Positions 41,763 to 52,065 are shown, counted from the stretch's first letter. The stretch: 64,000 nucleotides of DNA from Ruminococcus flavefaciens (GCA_015067005.1 SVNH01000006.1:94009-158008); one strand, 5' to 3'. Made by a program: numbers and translations. Notes: generated from the sequence alone by a model not told the origin.

Positions 41763-43340
41763 ATGAACTTGACTCTCGCTATTGTACTGATCATCGTTGC
41801 TTTGGCAGCAGGCGCTGCTGTTGCCGGTTTTCTCGCTTACAGCAAGGGCGTCAATGCCGGTATAGAAAAGCGTAAGCTTCAGGCAGAATCTATCGTTGGT
41901 TCAGCTGAACAGCAGGCAGAGCGCATCATAGAAGATGCCGAAAAGGATGCGGATAATAAAAAGAAAAGCGCTCTTATCGAAGCCAAGGACGAGATCCACA
42001 AACTCCGCAGCGACGCGGATAAAGAAATCAAGGATCGCAGAGCAGAGCTGTCACGTCAGGAAAGACGTATGCAGCAAAAAGAAGAAAATCTCGATAAAAA
42101 AACCGATAACCTCGAGAAAAAAGAGGATGTTCTCAACCAGAAGATCAAATCTGCCGATGAAAAACTCAAGGAAGCTGAAACTATTAAGAAAAGTCAGCTC
42201 GATGTCCTCGAAAGGATCTCTGAGTTCACTAAGGATCAGGCTAAGGAATACATAATCTCAAAGCTTGAGGACGACCTCGTTCATGAAAAAGCAGTCAAGA
42301 TCGCTGCTTACGATCAGCAGATCAAGGACGAATGTCAGGAAAAGGCAAGAAGCTATATCTCACTCGCTATCGCTAAGGTAGCCGCAGATCAGGTCTCAGA
42401 AGCTGCCGTTTCCGTCGTTCCTCTCCCTAATGACGAAATGAAGGGACGTATCATCGGTCGTGAAGGCCGTAACATCCGTACCCTTGAAACCCTCACAGGT
42501 GTTGACCTCATCATCGACGATACACCGGAAGCTATCACTCTCTCCTGCTTCGATCAGATCCGCCGTGAGGTCGCAAGGATCGCTCTCGAAAAGCTTATCG
42601 CTGACGGACGTATCCACCCGACACGTATCGAGGAAATGGTCGATAAGGCTCGCCGTGAGGTAGAATACCGTATCAAGCAGGAAGGCGAACGCGCAGTTAT
42701 CGAAACCAATGTTCACGGTCTTAACCACGAACTTATCAAACTCATAGGAAGACTTAAATTCCGTACAAGCTACCGTCAGAATGTCCTCGATCACTCGATC
42801 GAAGTCGCAAAGCTCTGCGGTGTGCTCGCATCAGAACTCGGTGTTGACGCCAACCTCGCAAGACGTGCCGGTCTTCTCCACGATATTGGTAAAGCCCTTA
42901 CCGCCGAGATCGAAGGCTCTCATGTACAGATAGGCGTTGACGTTTGTAAGAAATACAACGAGAATCCTATTATCATCCACGCTGTTGAGGCTCACCACAA
43001 CGACGTAGAGCCAAGAACAGTTATAGCCTGCATCGTACAGGCAGCCGACGCTATCTCAGCTGCAAGACCTGCCGCAAGAAGCGAAAATTACGAAAGCTAC
43101 ATCAAACGTCTCCAGAAACTCGAAGAGATATGCAACTCCTACGAGGGCGTTGAGAAATGCTTTGCTGTACAGGCTGGCCGTGAGGTCAGGATCATGGTCG
43201 TTCCGGAAGTCATCAACGATGAGAAAATGGTTCTCGTCGCAAGACAGATCTCTCAGCAGATCGAGAATGAAATGGATTATCCAGGACAGATCAAGGTCAA
43301 CCTTATTCGTGAGAGCAGAGTTACAGATTACGCAAAATAA
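41763..43340 (+). CDS. rny: Ribonuclease Y
   Basis: A 525-residue membrane-anchored endoribonuclease that initiates mRNA decay. An N-terminal transmembrane helix (about 5-25) is followed by a long coiled coil (to about 200), a KH domain ([20 protein letters not shown]) and an HD domain with LLHDIGKAL near residue 378. Start options are 41754 (ribosome binding site only 2 nt away) and 41763 (11 nt); I prefer 41763. Normal length. Confidence 0.96.
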   Translation: MNLTLAIVLIIVALAAGAAVAGFLAYSKGVNAGIEKRKLQAESIVGSAEQQAERIIEDAEKDADNKKKSALIEAKDEIHKLRSDADKEIKDRRAELSRQERRMQQKEENLDKKTDNLEKKEDVLNQKIKSADEKLKEAETIKKSQLDVLERISEFTKDQAKEYIISKLEDDLVHEKAVKIAAYDQQIKDECQEKARSYISLAIAKVAADQVSEAAVSVVPLPNDEMKGRIIGREGRNIRTLETLTGVDLIIDDTPEAITLSCFDQIRREVARIALEKLIADGRIHPTRIEEMVDKARREVEYRIKQEGERAVIETNVHGLNHELIKLIGRLKFRTSYRQNVLDHSIEVAKLCGVLASELGVDANLARRAGLLHDIGKALTAEIEGSHVQIGVDVCKKYNENPIIIHAVEAHHNDVEPRTVIACIVQAADAISAARPAARSENYESYIKRLQKLEEICNSYEGVEKCFAVQAGREVRIMVVPEVINDEKMVLVARQISQQIENEMDYPGQIKVNLIRESRVTDYAK

Positions 43341-43415
43341 CGTCTTTTTTACGGCTGCTGAGGTACTTCTCAGCAGCTGTTTTTATCTCCAAAACTATAA
43401 AGGAAGGTCATTGCT

Positions 43416-44897
43416 ATGGCTAAAACTATTTTCAAATCCTCGGAAAAATCAAATTTTATCCTGAATATGACCGAGGATCAATACGCTAAGCTGGCAACAT
43501 TCGGTCTGCTTACTGCACTCTTTGCTGTTCCTCTCGCAAATATCATACCGGAAGTACAGAAAACAGTAACCTATTCCGCTTCGGCAGTAGGTCTTGCTGT
43601 TTCAGGCGTTATCTGCATGATACTTGCTATGATAGCACTTATAAAAAAATACGTGAACGGAAGCATAATACTTCCGGCTATACTTTTTGCGGGTATCCTC
43701 GGCTGGGGCACTGTATCCTTCTACAACGGCTATGACAGAACAGTCGGATTCTACGGCTTCCCACAGCGCGGCGAAGGTCTGCTCGCTATTATATTCTATT
43801 TCTGCTTCTTTATTACAGCCGCTTCGATAAAACGTAAGAAAGCCGTAAACACGCTTCTTATCGCACTTTCTGCGCTTGGAGCAGTCAATTCCTTATTCTC
43901 GGTCATCCAGATAACCACAAAGGAATTCATCTACTACTCATACACCGATATTGCTGTATCCGTACAGACTATCGCTCCGGACGGAATGTCGCAGTCACCG
44001 ATATTCCTTTCAATGGTGCTTTGTCTGTCGCTCGCAGCCTCACTCACTCTAAGTGCTGCACATGAAAATAAGGTCATCCGCATAGGAGCTTCCATAAGTG
44101 CTGCTCTCAGCGGATTCGTAATGATATTTACAAGAACTCTCGCCGGATGGTGCGGACTTATCCTCGGCATTCTCGCCGGTATCATCGCACTTTTCGCTTC
44201 CAAAAAGCCGAAGGCAAGACTTCTCTCTGTCGCAGCAGTTATCGCAGCAGCAGGACTGAGCTTCGGCATATGTGCAACTGTAAAATCAGGCGACTACAAC
44301 GGCTATCACCTTTTCGACGGCAACATCCTCTGGGAGGACGATGCGTTCCAGAGAGCATCTGCAAGCGGTCTTTACAACCCTAAATCGGTAGAAATCGACG
44401 ACACCTATGATGTTTACACATACATAAATGAAAAAACAATGAAGATCATCAAGGATAATAAGCTTTACGGAACAGGTCCTGAACAGCTTGTATATCCTCA
44501 GCTTTATACCTACGGATACCGCTCAGCTAACTCGTCAATAAGCGATATTGCAACGGTAAACGTCGGAACATTCGACAAGGTCTACAACGAGTACCTCTAC
44601 ACTGCCGCAACACGCGGAGTGCCTTCGCTGATACTTCTTATAGGTCTCCTGCTTCTGACAGCAGCTTCGGCTTATAAGAAATTCCGCAAGGGCGGAGATA
44701 TTAACGATACCGCAGTATTTCTCATTCTGATATGCGGTATACTTATGTTCTTCATAACTTGCAGCAACATAACATATTCGCCTGTATTCTGGACTTTCGC
44801 AGGTCTTGCCTGTGCTCAGTTCAGCGGCAAAAATGAAAATACATCCAAGGAAATCAAAGCCGACAAGAAAAATAATAAGGCAGTATCCAACAAGTAA
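43416..44897 (+). CDS. O-antigen ligase/polymerase-like membrane protein
   Basis: A 493-residue polytopic protein with about 10-11 helices and one large extracytoplasmic loop (about 290-385) containing GDYNGYHLFDGNILWEDDAF. This is the layout of the Wzy/WaaL O-antigen ligase family (PF04932-like). It could act on a cell-surface polysaccharide or teichoic-type polymer, but no glycosyltransferases are adjacent. AAGGAAGG lies 8 nt upstream. It follows rny by 75 nt. Confidence 0.75.
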   Translation: MAKTIFKSSEKSNFILNMTEDQYAKLATFGLLTALFAVPLANIIPEVQKTVTYSASAVGLAVSGVICMILAMIALIKKYVNGSIILPAILFAGILGWGTVSFYNGYDRTVGFYGFPQRGEGLLAIIFYFCFFITAASIKRKKAVNTLLIALSALGAVNSLFSVIQITTKEFIYYSYTDIAVSVQTIAPDGMSQSPIFLSMVLCLSLAASLTLSAAHENKVIRIGASISAALSGFVMIFTRTLAGWCGLILGILAGIIALFASKKPKARLLSVAAVIAAAGLSFGICATVKSGDYNGYHLFDGNILWEDDAFQRASASGLYNPKSVEIDDTYDVYTYINEKTMKIIKDNKLYGTGPEQLVYPQLYTYGYRSANSSISDIATVNVGTFDKVYNEYLYTAATRGVPSLILLIGLLLLTAASAYKKFRKGGDINDTAVFLILICGILMFFITCSNITYSPVFWTFAGLACAQFSGKNENTSKEIKADKKNNKAVSNK

Positions 44898-44918
44898 GCA
44901 TAGGCTAACAAAAAGCTA

Positions 44919-44946
44919 TTGATTTTTATTACAGTTATGGTAAAAT
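44919..44946 (+). promoter_or_regulatory. Promoter of the ferredoxin gene
   Basis: TTGATT (44919-44924), spacer 16 nt, TAAAAT (44941-44946). Confidence 0.6.
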
Positions 44947-44971
44947 GTAATTAATAAGGATACGTCCTTAA

Positions 44972-45163
<192 letters not shown>

Positions 45164-45189
45164 TCACTTTTTGATCCGGAAGAAATATA

Positions 45190-45216
45190 CAGTCCTCTTT
45201 ATGAGGACTGTTTTTT
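45190..45216 (+). terminator. Terminator of the ferredoxin gene
   Basis: Stem CAGTCCTC/GAGGACTG (45190-45197 with 45203-45210) with a TTTAT loop and six Ts. Confidence 0.93.
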
Positions 45217-45238
45217 CGTTTATATGACTAATTACTAC

Positions 45239-45268
45239 TTGACATATCGCTATGATTTATGCTATACT
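45239..45268 (+). promoter_or_regulatory. Promoter of the DUF4352-like lipoprotein gene
   Basis: TTGACA (45239-45244), spacer 18 nt, TATACT (45263-45268). Confidence 0.75.
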
Positions 45269-45304
45269 ATATAAGATGTATTTTTATTTTCGGAGGTCTC
45301 AGAT

Positions 45305-45916
45305 ATGAGAAAATTCAGACTTACAGCACTTATTCTCGCAGCTGCAATGGCTGTTACACCATTAGTTGGTTGCAGCAGCAGTAGTTCAGCAAGCAGCAGC
45401 AGTTCAACAAATTATAAAATTTACGAAAGAAATGATCTCATCGCTTCAAGTGAGGTCAAGGGTGAAGCAAATAAAGAGGTCGAAGCTAACAAAACCGTAT
45501 TCAAGCTCAATAAGGTCATCGACGCTGCTTCCCTCACTGACGAAAATGAGCACTATGTCTACTTCGACATAACTATCAATAACACAACAGATACCGAATA
45601 CGAGCTCAGCACCCTCAACAATTTCTACATACTGCTCCCGGATAACCGCGAACTGTCCGCAGCTATCAGAACTCAGGTATTTGCTATACAGAATTTCGAT
45701 GATACCAAATATTCCCAGAGCCCTTTCAAAGTTCCTGCAAACAGTTCATTCAGCGGTATCGTAGGAGGCTTCGTTATCCCTGAAGATCCTAAGAAAGGCT
45801 TCACACTTGCTTTCTTCCCTACCCGTGAAGATGCAAGAGACAAGGAAACAGTTATTAAGGTAAATGTAACCGAAAAGGACGTTATCGAAGTACCAAGCGA
45901 TCTTCTTAAAAAGTGA
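45305..45916 (+). CDS. Lipoprotein with DUF4352-like domain
   Basis: A 203-residue protein. The signal peptide ends at LVGC (Cys23) and is followed by a Ser-rich linker. An immunoglobulin-like beta domain follows (YVYFDITINNTTDTEYELS, then VPANSSFSGIVGGFVIPED), the pattern of DUF4352 telokin-like lipoproteins. Role unknown, probably cell-surface. Its last 11 nt overlap the end of the convergent flippase gene (45906-45916), so no space remains for a separate terminator. Confidence 0.78.
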   Translation: MRKFRLTALILAAAMAVTPLVGCSSSSSASSSSSTNYKIYERNDLIASSEVKGEANKEVEANKTVFKLNKVIDAASLTDENEHYVYFDITINNTTDTEYELSTLNNFYILLPDNRELSAAIRTQVFAIQNFDDTKYSQSPFKVPANSSFSGIVGGFVIPEDPKKGFTLAFFPTREDARDKETVIKVNVTEKDVIEVPSDLLKK

Positions 45917-47543
45917 TCCGTCTCCCCGGCTTTCCAGCCGGGGATTTTCTGTTTCCTGACCATATATGTACGAATTCGCCGCGAAAGCCTAAAAACAGGA
46001 CTGCGATATATGTACCTCCGCCCAGAATGAGCGCCGCTGCAAATGCCGCTATCATGCCATAAGCTGCAAATAATCCGGATGCAAGATAAGCCGCTCCGCC
46101 GCACATTGCTCCGGCATATCCGACCTTCAGAAAAGGCGCTGCCTCAAGCCTCAGACCGCTCTCGCGCAGGTATATGACCACAGAAACCGCCAGTATCACC
46201 AGATATGACACTGATGTTGCAGCAGCTGCACCGTCAACGCCCCAAAGCGGTATAAACGCCAGATTTCCGGCAAGCTTCACAAAAGTTCCAAGAATCATGA
46301 TCTTCAGCGGAAGTCCTGCCCTGCCTATCGCCTGAAGCATACTGAAAAGCGGAAAAGATACACACAGACACACCATTGCCGGCATCAGCATTCTCAGTGA
46401 GGATATACATATCGCTGCCTCATCGGTCTGATTCGGAAAGAGGATACCAAGCACCTGAGGAGCTGTAACTCCCAGTCCTATCGCTGACGGTACTGCTATT
46501 ATCTCAGCTATCAGCAGCGCCTGTATGCTCCCGCGGCGGAATCCAGCTTTATCGTTTACTTCTCTTGCAGAAGCAATACAGGTAAGCGCACCTTTTCCAA
46601 GCATATTCGTGATTGAGGGTACAAGGTTGAATACAGTCAGGGCAATTCCCGAAAAAGAGCCGTAAACGAACCGCGGCACTTCATCAGCAGATACGCCCTC
46701 AAACATTCCGTTGTAACCACCGGTATGTGAAAGGATTCCGATTATAGTCCACATATCTATCAGCGCTGTGAAATTTGTTACGACTGCACTTGCACCGACA
46801 GGCAAAGCCTCGCGGATGAGTTTCTTCGCTATGATACGCCTTCCTTCGAGACATTTCTCACCTTCCGGAAGATGTCCGGAAAACAGCCGTGTTATCCATA
46901 AATATGCTGCCGCTCCAAGTGATGATAAGGTCACACCGAGAATACCGGCAGCTGCAGCAAGTGCGCGTATATCCGTCACCCACGGAAAACGGCTCATGAA
47001 AAACTCACTGTTATCGGTGACAAAACGACAAAGGAAAAGTCCTGCAAAGACCTTGACAAAGCCCTCTGCGACCTGCGAAAGCGCAGTCGGGAGCATATTC
47101 CCCATTCCCTCATAGTATCCCCTCTCGACCGCCGTTATGCACCCGAAAAGCACTGCCGGTGCTATCATGATTATTGAGGCAGCCCCCTCTGTACTGCCGA
47201 CAGAATATATGCTGAAAGGTACTGCAAACGTCGCCAGCAGAAGACTCGCCGGAACTCCTGCAATTGAAAACAACACTAACGCAACACGTCTTATCCTAAG
47301 CGCATTTGAATACATTCCAAGCGCGGCACTCGAAGCAACGAGCTTCGCAACAGCTGACGTTATACCGGTTACGATAAGCGCATAAAACGGCATGAACAAG
47401 CTGTAAGCGCAGCTGAAATAACTCATACCCACTCCGCCAAGCATATTCGTGAGCGGTATCTTAAAAACCGCTCCAAGAACCTTTGCTGCTATCGCTGAAG
47501 CCATAAGTATCAGCGAGCCTTTCAGAAATGTCTGCTTTTTCAT
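45906..47543 (-). CDS. Polysaccharide flippase, SpoVB/MurJ-like (MOP superfamily)
   Basis: A 545-residue protein with about 14 hydrophobic helices. It starts MKKQTFLKGSLILMASAIAAK, VLGAVFKIPLTNMLGGVGMS, the signature of the SpoVB/YabM/lipid II flippase-like group. Likely moves a lipid-linked cell-wall or polysaccharide precursor across the membrane. In Bacillus the homologous gene neighbours mazG and rqcP; here those lie about 3-5 kb away on the other strand. GGAGAAC precedes the ATG. Confidence 0.85.
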   Translation of the reverse strand: MKKQTFLKGSLILMASAIAAKVLGAVFKIPLTNMLGGVGMSYFSCAYSLFMPFYALIVTGITSAVAKLVASSAALGMYSNALRIRRVALVLFSIAGVPASLLLATFAVPFSIYSVGSTEGAASIIMIAPAVLFGCITAVERGYYEGMGNMLPTALSQVAEGFVKVFAGLFLCRFVTDNSEFFMSRFPWVTDIRALAAAAGILGVTLSSLGAAAYLWITRLFSGHLPEGEKCLEGRRIIAKKLIREALPVGASAVVTNFTALIDMWTIIGILSHTGGYNGMFEGVSADEVPRFVYGSFSGIALTVFNLVPSITNMLGKGALTCIASAREVNDKAGFRRGSIQALLIAEIIAVPSAIGLGVTAPQVLGILFPNQTDEAAICISSLRMLMPAMVCLCVSFPLFSMLQAIGRAGLPLKIMILGTFVKLAGNLAFIPLWGVDGAAAATSVSYLVILAVSVVIYLRESGLRLEAAPFLKVGYAGAMCGGAAYLASGLFAAYGMIAAFAAALILGGGTYIAVLFLGFRGEFVHIWSGNRKSPAGKPGRRITF

Positions 47544-47625
47544 GTTCTCCTCCGGTCGCAGCCGCCCCTGATCTGAAATATCATAAAATGAGCAGCATAA
47601 AATTAGATTTTCAAGAAAATATATG

Positions 47626-47654
47626 TTGCAGAATCAAGAAATATGTGGTATAAT
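47626..47654 (+). promoter_or_regulatory. Promoter of the aminotransferase gene
   Basis: TTGCAG (47626-47631), spacer 17 nt, TATAAT (47649-47654). Confidence 0.7.
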
Positions 47655-47733
47655 ATAGGATAGGCATTTGTTATTTCAGCGGCTGTATCTTTCGCCGCCG
47701 CATACATATTGATTTGAAAGGCTGGTATATATA

Positions 47734-48927
47734 ATGGAATATAAATTTTCCGATAAAGTGACCGGACTTCAGGCGTCCGCGATCCGTGAAATCCTCAAAT
47801 TCACATCTGATCCGGAAGTTATTTCATTCGCTGCCGGAAATCCTGCTCCTGAAGCTTTTCCGACAGAGAGGATCGCTGAGATCTCAGCTGAGCTTCTCCG
47901 CGATGATCCGGTACTCGCTCTCCAGTATAACATAACCGAAGGCTATACTCCGCTGAGAGACTTTCTCAAAAGCTGGATGACCGAAAAGAACTGCTTCCAC
48001 AAGGAATTTGATGAGCTCATCGTTACATCCGGCGGTCAGCAGGCAAACGAGCTCTCATGCAAGGTACTCCTCAACGAAGGCGATACCCTCCTCTGTGAAT
48101 CTCCGAGCTTTATCGGTTCACTGAACGCTTTCCGTTCATATAATGTAAATCTCGTGGGCGTTGATATGGAAGCAGACGGCATTGACCTCGAAAAACTGGA
48201 AAATGCTTTAAAAACTGAGAAGAATGTCAAGATACTCTACCTTATCCCGAACTTCCAGAACCCGACAGGCAGAACTATGTCACTTGCCAAGAGAAAGGCA
48301 GTATACGAGCTCGCCTGCAAGTATGACTTCATTATCCTCGAAGACGATCCTTACGGCGAACTCAGATTCGCCGGCGAGAATGTCCCTACTATAAAAAGTC
48401 TCGATACAGAGGGAAGGGTTATCTACTCAAGCACATTCTCAAAAATCATATCATCCGGTTTCAGAACCGGTTTCGTTTCCGCACCTGCTCCTATCATCCA
48501 GAAAATGATCGTCTGCAAGCAGGTATCCGATGTTCACTCGAATATCTGGGCACAGGTAGTCTCACACCGCTTCATGACTACTGTTGACCGTGAAGCCCAC
48601 TTCCGCAAGCTGCGCGACATCTACCGCAAAAAATGCGATCTCATGTGCAGCTATATCGAAAACGGATTCTCTAAGGATATTACTTATATCAAACCTCAGG
48701 GCGGTCTCTTTATCTGGTGCACACTCCCGGATAGCTGCGATATGAACGCTTTCTGCACTAAGGCTGTTAAGGATTACAAGGTCGCAGTAGTTCCCGGCAA
48801 TTCATTCAGTATCCGTCAGGACGAGGTAAGCAAGTCATTCAGACTTAACTACTCAACTCCTACTAACGAACAGATCGAAAAGGGTATGGACATCCTCGCT
48901 CGCATGACACGCGAAATGCTCGGATAA
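47734..48927 (+). CDS. PLP-dependent aminotransferase, class I/II (2-aminoadipate/aromatic type)
   Basis: A 397-residue fold-type I aminotransferase. The opening TGLQASAIREILKFTSDPEV and FAAGNPAPEAFP are typical of the MocR-related/LysN group. YLIPNFQNPTGRTMS and the PLP lysine in STFSKIISSGFRTGF (near residue 235) are present. Probable substrates are aromatic amino acids or 2-aminoadipate with 2-oxoglutarate. If aromatic, it would supply the aryl pyruvates used by IorAB. Confidence 0.9.
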   Translation: MEYKFSDKVTGLQASAIREILKFTSDPEVISFAAGNPAPEAFPTERIAEISAELLRDDPVLALQYNITEGYTPLRDFLKSWMTEKNCFHKEFDELIVTSGGQQANELSCKVLLNEGDTLLCESPSFIGSLNAFRSYNVNLVGVDMEADGIDLEKLENALKTEKNVKILYLIPNFQNPTGRTMSLAKRKAVYELACKYDFIILEDDPYGELRFAGENVPTIKSLDTEGRVIYSSTFSKIISSGFRTGFVSAPAPIIQKMIVCKQVSDVHSNIWAQVVSHRFMTTVDREAHFRKLRDIYRKKCDLMCSYIENGFSKDITYIKPQGGLFIWCTLPDSCDMNAFCTKAVKDYKVAVVPGNSFSIRQDEVSKSFRLNYSTPTNEQIEKGMDILARMTREMLG

Positions 48928-48972
48928 GCCAGTCCCATAAATATAAATTACAACCGAAAGGAATCAAATACT

Positions 48973-49494
48973 ATGCCAAACAATATCACAGGCAGATATT
49001 CTGTCACTCAGAAATACCTCATGACAAGAGGTCAGGCTATCAACTTCCCTGCTAAATTCTTCAATACCAATTTCAAGAAAGATGAAATTTTCGGCGTTGT
49101 TGTAGACATCCCGATGGCTTCGGATATTCTTACAACTATGGTGTGCTTCATCAACGGTGCAGCTAACCTCTATTTCAACAACGGCGGCGAGTATACAGGA
49201 GCTTCACAGAAATACCTCAGCCTTGTTCAGGCTACTCATGCCCTCGTTTCAAATGCAGGTCAGCTTCTTCCGAAGGCTCAGAAGACAACTAAGTTTGATC
49301 TCCCGACAGACCGTTCAAACAACGTATTCCTTCTCACAAAAGGCGGAGTATACAAGGTTGAGATCAAAGCAGGCGTTATTCCTGAGAGCGAGCCTGAAAA
49401 GCGTAATGTATATGTACTCTATCAGCGTGTTCTCAACGAGCTCAGAAACTGTCAGCTCAAAGACGACGCTGAGAAGCGTAAAGCAGCAAAGTAA
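48973..49494 (+). CDS. Conserved-looking hypothetical protein between the aminotransferase and trpS
   Basis: A 173-residue soluble protein: IVVDIPMA-like strands (GVVVDIPMASDILTTMVCFI), NLYFNNGGEYTGA, a helical part (LVQATHALVSNAGQLLPKAQ) and a C-terminal helix rich in Lys and Arg. No family recognised. CGAAAGGA 14-21 nt upstream supports translation. It is 12 nt before trpS, so the two are co-transcribed. Confidence 0.7.
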   Translation: MPNNITGRYSVTQKYLMTRGQAINFPAKFFNTNFKKDEIFGVVVDIPMASDILTTMVCFINGAANLYFNNGGEYTGASQKYLSLVQATHALVSNAGQLLPKAQKTTKFDLPTDRSNNVFLLTKGGVYKVEIKAGVIPESEPEKRNVYVLYQRVLNELRNCQLKDDAEKRKAAK

Positions 49495-49506
49495 GGGGCA
49501 GCCTAA

Positions 49507-50505
49507 ATGGAAGATAAGAAACTCATTTTCAGTGCTATCCAGCCTACCGGAACTTTTACCCTCGGAAACTATATCGGAGCAGTACGCAACTGGGCACCGC
49601 TCCAGAATGACTATAACTGCATCTACTGCGTTGCTGATATGCACGCTATCACTGTTAAACAGGAGCCTGCAAAGCTTCGCCAGAACACTCTCAATTCCTA
49701 TGCGCTCCTTATGGCTTGCGGCATAGATCCTGAGAAGTCCATACTCTTCATACAGAGCCACGCTGTAACTCACGCTGCACTCAACTGGATTCTCTGCTGC
49801 AATACTCAGTTCGGTGAGCTTTCAAGAATGACTCAGTTCAAGGACAAGAGCCAGAAACACCCTGACGACATTAACGCAGGTCTCTTCACATACCCTTCGC
49901 TCATGGCTGCTGATATTCTCGCTTACAATGCGGATTTTGTACCTGTCGGCGTTGACCAGAAGCAGCATCTCGAACTCGCAAGAAATATCGCTCAGCGCTT
50001 CAATCAGCGCTATGGCGACTTCTTCACTCTGCCTGAGCCTTATATCATAGATGTCGGCGCAAAGGTAATGTCTCTTCAGGAGCCTACCAAGAAGATGTCT
50101 AAATCCGACGAGAATCCGAATGCCTGCATTCTCATCCTCGATGACAAGGATACTATCATCCGCAAGTTCAAACGCGCTGTTACTGACAGCGAAGCAGAGG
50201 TATGCTACCGCGAAGGTAAGGACGGCATAAATAACCTCATGACCATCTACTCAGCTGTTACCGGCAAGGATTACGCTGCTATCGAAGCAGAATTCGCAGG
50301 CAAGGGCTATGGAGATTTCAAGATAGCTGTCGGCGAGGCTGTTGCCGATCATCTTGAACCTGTCAGAACAGAATTTGCAAAGCTCAGCGCGGATAAGGCT
50401 TTCCTCAAGCAGTGCTACACTGAAGGTGCTCAGAAAGCAATGCGTTATTCACAGCGCATCGTTTCTAAAGCATACCACAAAGTTGGTTTTGTTGACAGGG
50501 GTTAA
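49507..50505 (+). CDS. trpS: Tryptophan--tRNA ligase
   Basis: A 332-residue class I synthetase. The HIGH-equivalent is QPTGTFTLGNYIGAVRNW near the N-terminus, and the KMSKS loop is KKMSKSDENPNA near residue 197. GVDQKQHLELARNIAQRFN is the usual tRNA/Trp-site text. Normal length. No T-box is seen in front of it; expression comes from the upstream aminotransferase unit or an internal promoter. Confidence 0.97.
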   Translation: MEDKKLIFSAIQPTGTFTLGNYIGAVRNWAPLQNDYNCIYCVADMHAITVKQEPAKLRQNTLNSYALLMACGIDPEKSILFIQSHAVTHAALNWILCCNTQFGELSRMTQFKDKSQKHPDDINAGLFTYPSLMAADILAYNADFVPVGVDQKQHLELARNIAQRFNQRYGDFFTLPEPYIIDVGAKVMSLQEPTKKMSKSDENPNACILILDDKDTIIRKFKRAVTDSEAEVCYREGKDGINNLMTIYSAVTGKDYAAIEAEFAGKGYGDFKIAVGEAVADHLEPVRTEFAKLSADKAFLKQCYTEGAQKAMRYSQRIVSKAYHKVGFVDRG

Positions 50506-50609
50506 AGCGCTATATATCTAACAAAACCGCATTTTTACAGTATATTATACAAACAGTCTCTGTTTGTAGGAAATTATTTTGCCAAATTGACAAAAATTCA
50601 AAATACGGG

Positions 50610-50638
50610 TTGCAATTTCCCGAAATATAGGGTATTAT
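50610..50638 (+). promoter_or_regulatory. Promoter of the mazG-hup-rqcP unit
   Basis: TTGCAA (50610-50615), spacer 17 nt, TATTAT (50633-50638), giving a leader of about 30 nt. Confidence 0.65.
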
Positions 50639-50673
50639 ATTACTTGGCCCGTCATTATGGGAGAGTTTTTCTT

Positions 50674-51486
50674 ATGGTTGAATATCAGCAGAAAAAACAT
50701 TACTCGATAGATGATCTTCTCGAGATCGTCAAGCTTCTCCGCGGCGAGGGCGGATGTCCCTGGGACAGAGAACAAACTCACGCTTCTATCAAAAGTGACT
50801 TCATCGAGGAAACCTGTGAAGTCATCGAAGCTATTGATCTCAACGATCCTGAACTTTTGCGCGAAGAGTTGGGAGATGTTCTGCTTCAGGTCGTTTTTCA
50901 CTGCCGCATAGAAGAGGAAAACGGCTCGTTCGTGTTCGATGATGTCTGCGACGAAGTATGTAAGAAACTTATTATAAGGCATCCTCATGTTTTCGGTGAT
51001 GTTTCAGTGGACGGTACTGATGAGGTACTCAAAAACTGGGACGCTATCAAAATGAAAACAAAAAATCAGGAAACATACACAGATACCCTCACAAGCGTTG
51101 CAAAATCACTTCCTGCTCTTATGAGAGCGCAGAAAGTCGGTAAACGCGCAATGCGTGCAGGTATGGATTTCCGCTGTGCTGAGGACGCTGTTGCTTGTAT
51201 AAGCGCCGAAAAATCAGAACTCGATAACGCTATCGCAAACAGAGACAGCGCCAATATCGAGGAAGAAATAGGCGATCTGCTGTTCTCTTGCGTCAATGCA
51301 GCAAGACACCTCGGCGTAGACGCTGAACAGGCTTTGAAAAATGCTACGGAAAAATTTATCAAACGCTTTTCAATTACAGAAGAACTCACTGTTAAAGATA
51401 AGCTCGACATGAAGGATCTCCCGATAGAGGAACTTGATGTTTATTGGGCAAAAGCTAAACATATTATTGATTCGGAGGAAAATTAA
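50674..51486 (+). CDS. mazG: Nucleoside triphosphate pyrophosphohydrolase MazG
   Basis: A 270-residue protein with two MazG domains. The first shows GGCPWDREQTHASIKSDFIE and EETCEVIEA plus EELGDVLLQVVFH (Mg-binding EExxE and ExxD). The second shows EEEIGDLLFSCVNAARH. It hydrolyses (d)NTPs to monophosphates and pyrophosphate. The start at 50674 (MVEYQQKKHYSID) has GGGAG 10 nt upstream; the extension to 50587 passes through the promoter. Confidence 0.94.
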   Translation: MVEYQQKKHYSIDDLLEIVKLLRGEGGCPWDREQTHASIKSDFIEETCEVIEAIDLNDPELLREELGDVLLQVVFHCRIEEENGSFVFDDVCDEVCKKLIIRHPHVFGDVSVDGTDEVLKNWDAIKMKTKNQETYTDTLTSVAKSLPALMRAQKVGKRAMRAGMDFRCAEDAVACISAEKSELDNAIANRDSANIEEEIGDLLFSCVNAARHLGVDAEQALKNATEKFIKRFSITEELTVKDKLDMKDLPIEELDVYWAKAKHIIDSEEN

Positions 51487-51487
51487 A

Positions 51488-51763
51488 ATGACTAAAACAG
51501 AACTTATCAACGCTATCGCTGATAAAGCAGGCTGCACAAAGAAGGACGCTGCTTCCGCTCTCGAGGCTACTCTTGCTTCTATCCATGAGTCTCTCGAAAA
51601 TGGCGAGAAGGTTTCTATCACAGGCTTCGGTACATTCGAGGTTCGTGAGAGAGGCGAAAAGACCTGCATCAACCCAAGAACTAAGAAGCCAATGGTTTGC
51701 CCGCCAAGCAAGGCACCAGCATTCAAGGCAGGAAGAGCTCTCAAGGAAGCTGTTAATAAGTAA
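51488..51763 (+). CDS. hup: HU family DNA-binding protein
   Basis: A 91-residue histone-like protein: MTKTELINAIADKAGCTKKD, GFGTFEVRERGEKTCINPRT and the conserved ending FKAGRALKEAV. Wraps and bends DNA as a homodimer. The start at 51488 is 2 nt after the mazG stop with GGAGG 10-15 nt upstream. The cysteines at about 16, 62 and 71 are unusual but do not disturb the fold. Confidence 0.96.
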   Translation: MTKTELINAIADKAGCTKKDAASALEATLASIHESLENGEKVSITGFGTFEVRERGEKTCINPRTKKPMVCPPSKAPAFKAGRALKEAVNK

Positions 51764-51777
51764 TCAATAAATCTTTC

Positions 51778-51800
51778 AGGGGCGGTATTCCGCCCCTTTA
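51778..51800 (+). terminator. Hairpin after hup
   Basis: GGGGCGG/CCGCCCC (51779-51785 with 51790-51796) with a TATT loop and a short T-rich tail. May attenuate read-through into rqcP, which starts 23 nt later. Confidence 0.7.
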
Positions 51801-51822
51801 TTCTTATGAAGGGAGTATTTTC

Positions 51823-52065
51823 ATGCGACTTGATAAATATCTCAAAGTAACACGTCTCATAAAGCGGCGCACTATCGCTAACGAGGCTTGTGATGCCGAA
51901 AAAATCGTCGTAAACGGCAAGACAGCCCGCGCAAGCTATGATGTCAAGGTAGGCGATATAATTGAAATAAACATGGGTACACGCCCTCTGAAGGTGAAGG
52001 TCTTAAACGTGACCGAACACGCTACCAAAGATAATGCCGCTGATAATTATACTGTCATAGAATAA
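51823..52065 (+). CDS. rqcP: RqcP/YabO-like S4 domain RNA-binding protein
   Basis: An 80-residue S4-domain protein: MRLDKYLKVTRLIKRRTIAN, then VNGKTARASYDVKVGDIIEI. In Firmicutes RqcP works with RqcH in ribosome-associated quality control, stabilising tRNA during alanine tailing. mazG-hup-rqcP is a conserved order in Clostridia. The usual next genes yabP and yabQ are not here; the operon ends at a bidirectional terminator. Confidence 0.9.
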   Translation: MRLDKYLKVTRLIKRRTIANEACDAEKIVVNGKTARASYDVKVGDIIEINMGTRPLKVKVLNVTEHATKDNAADNYTVIE

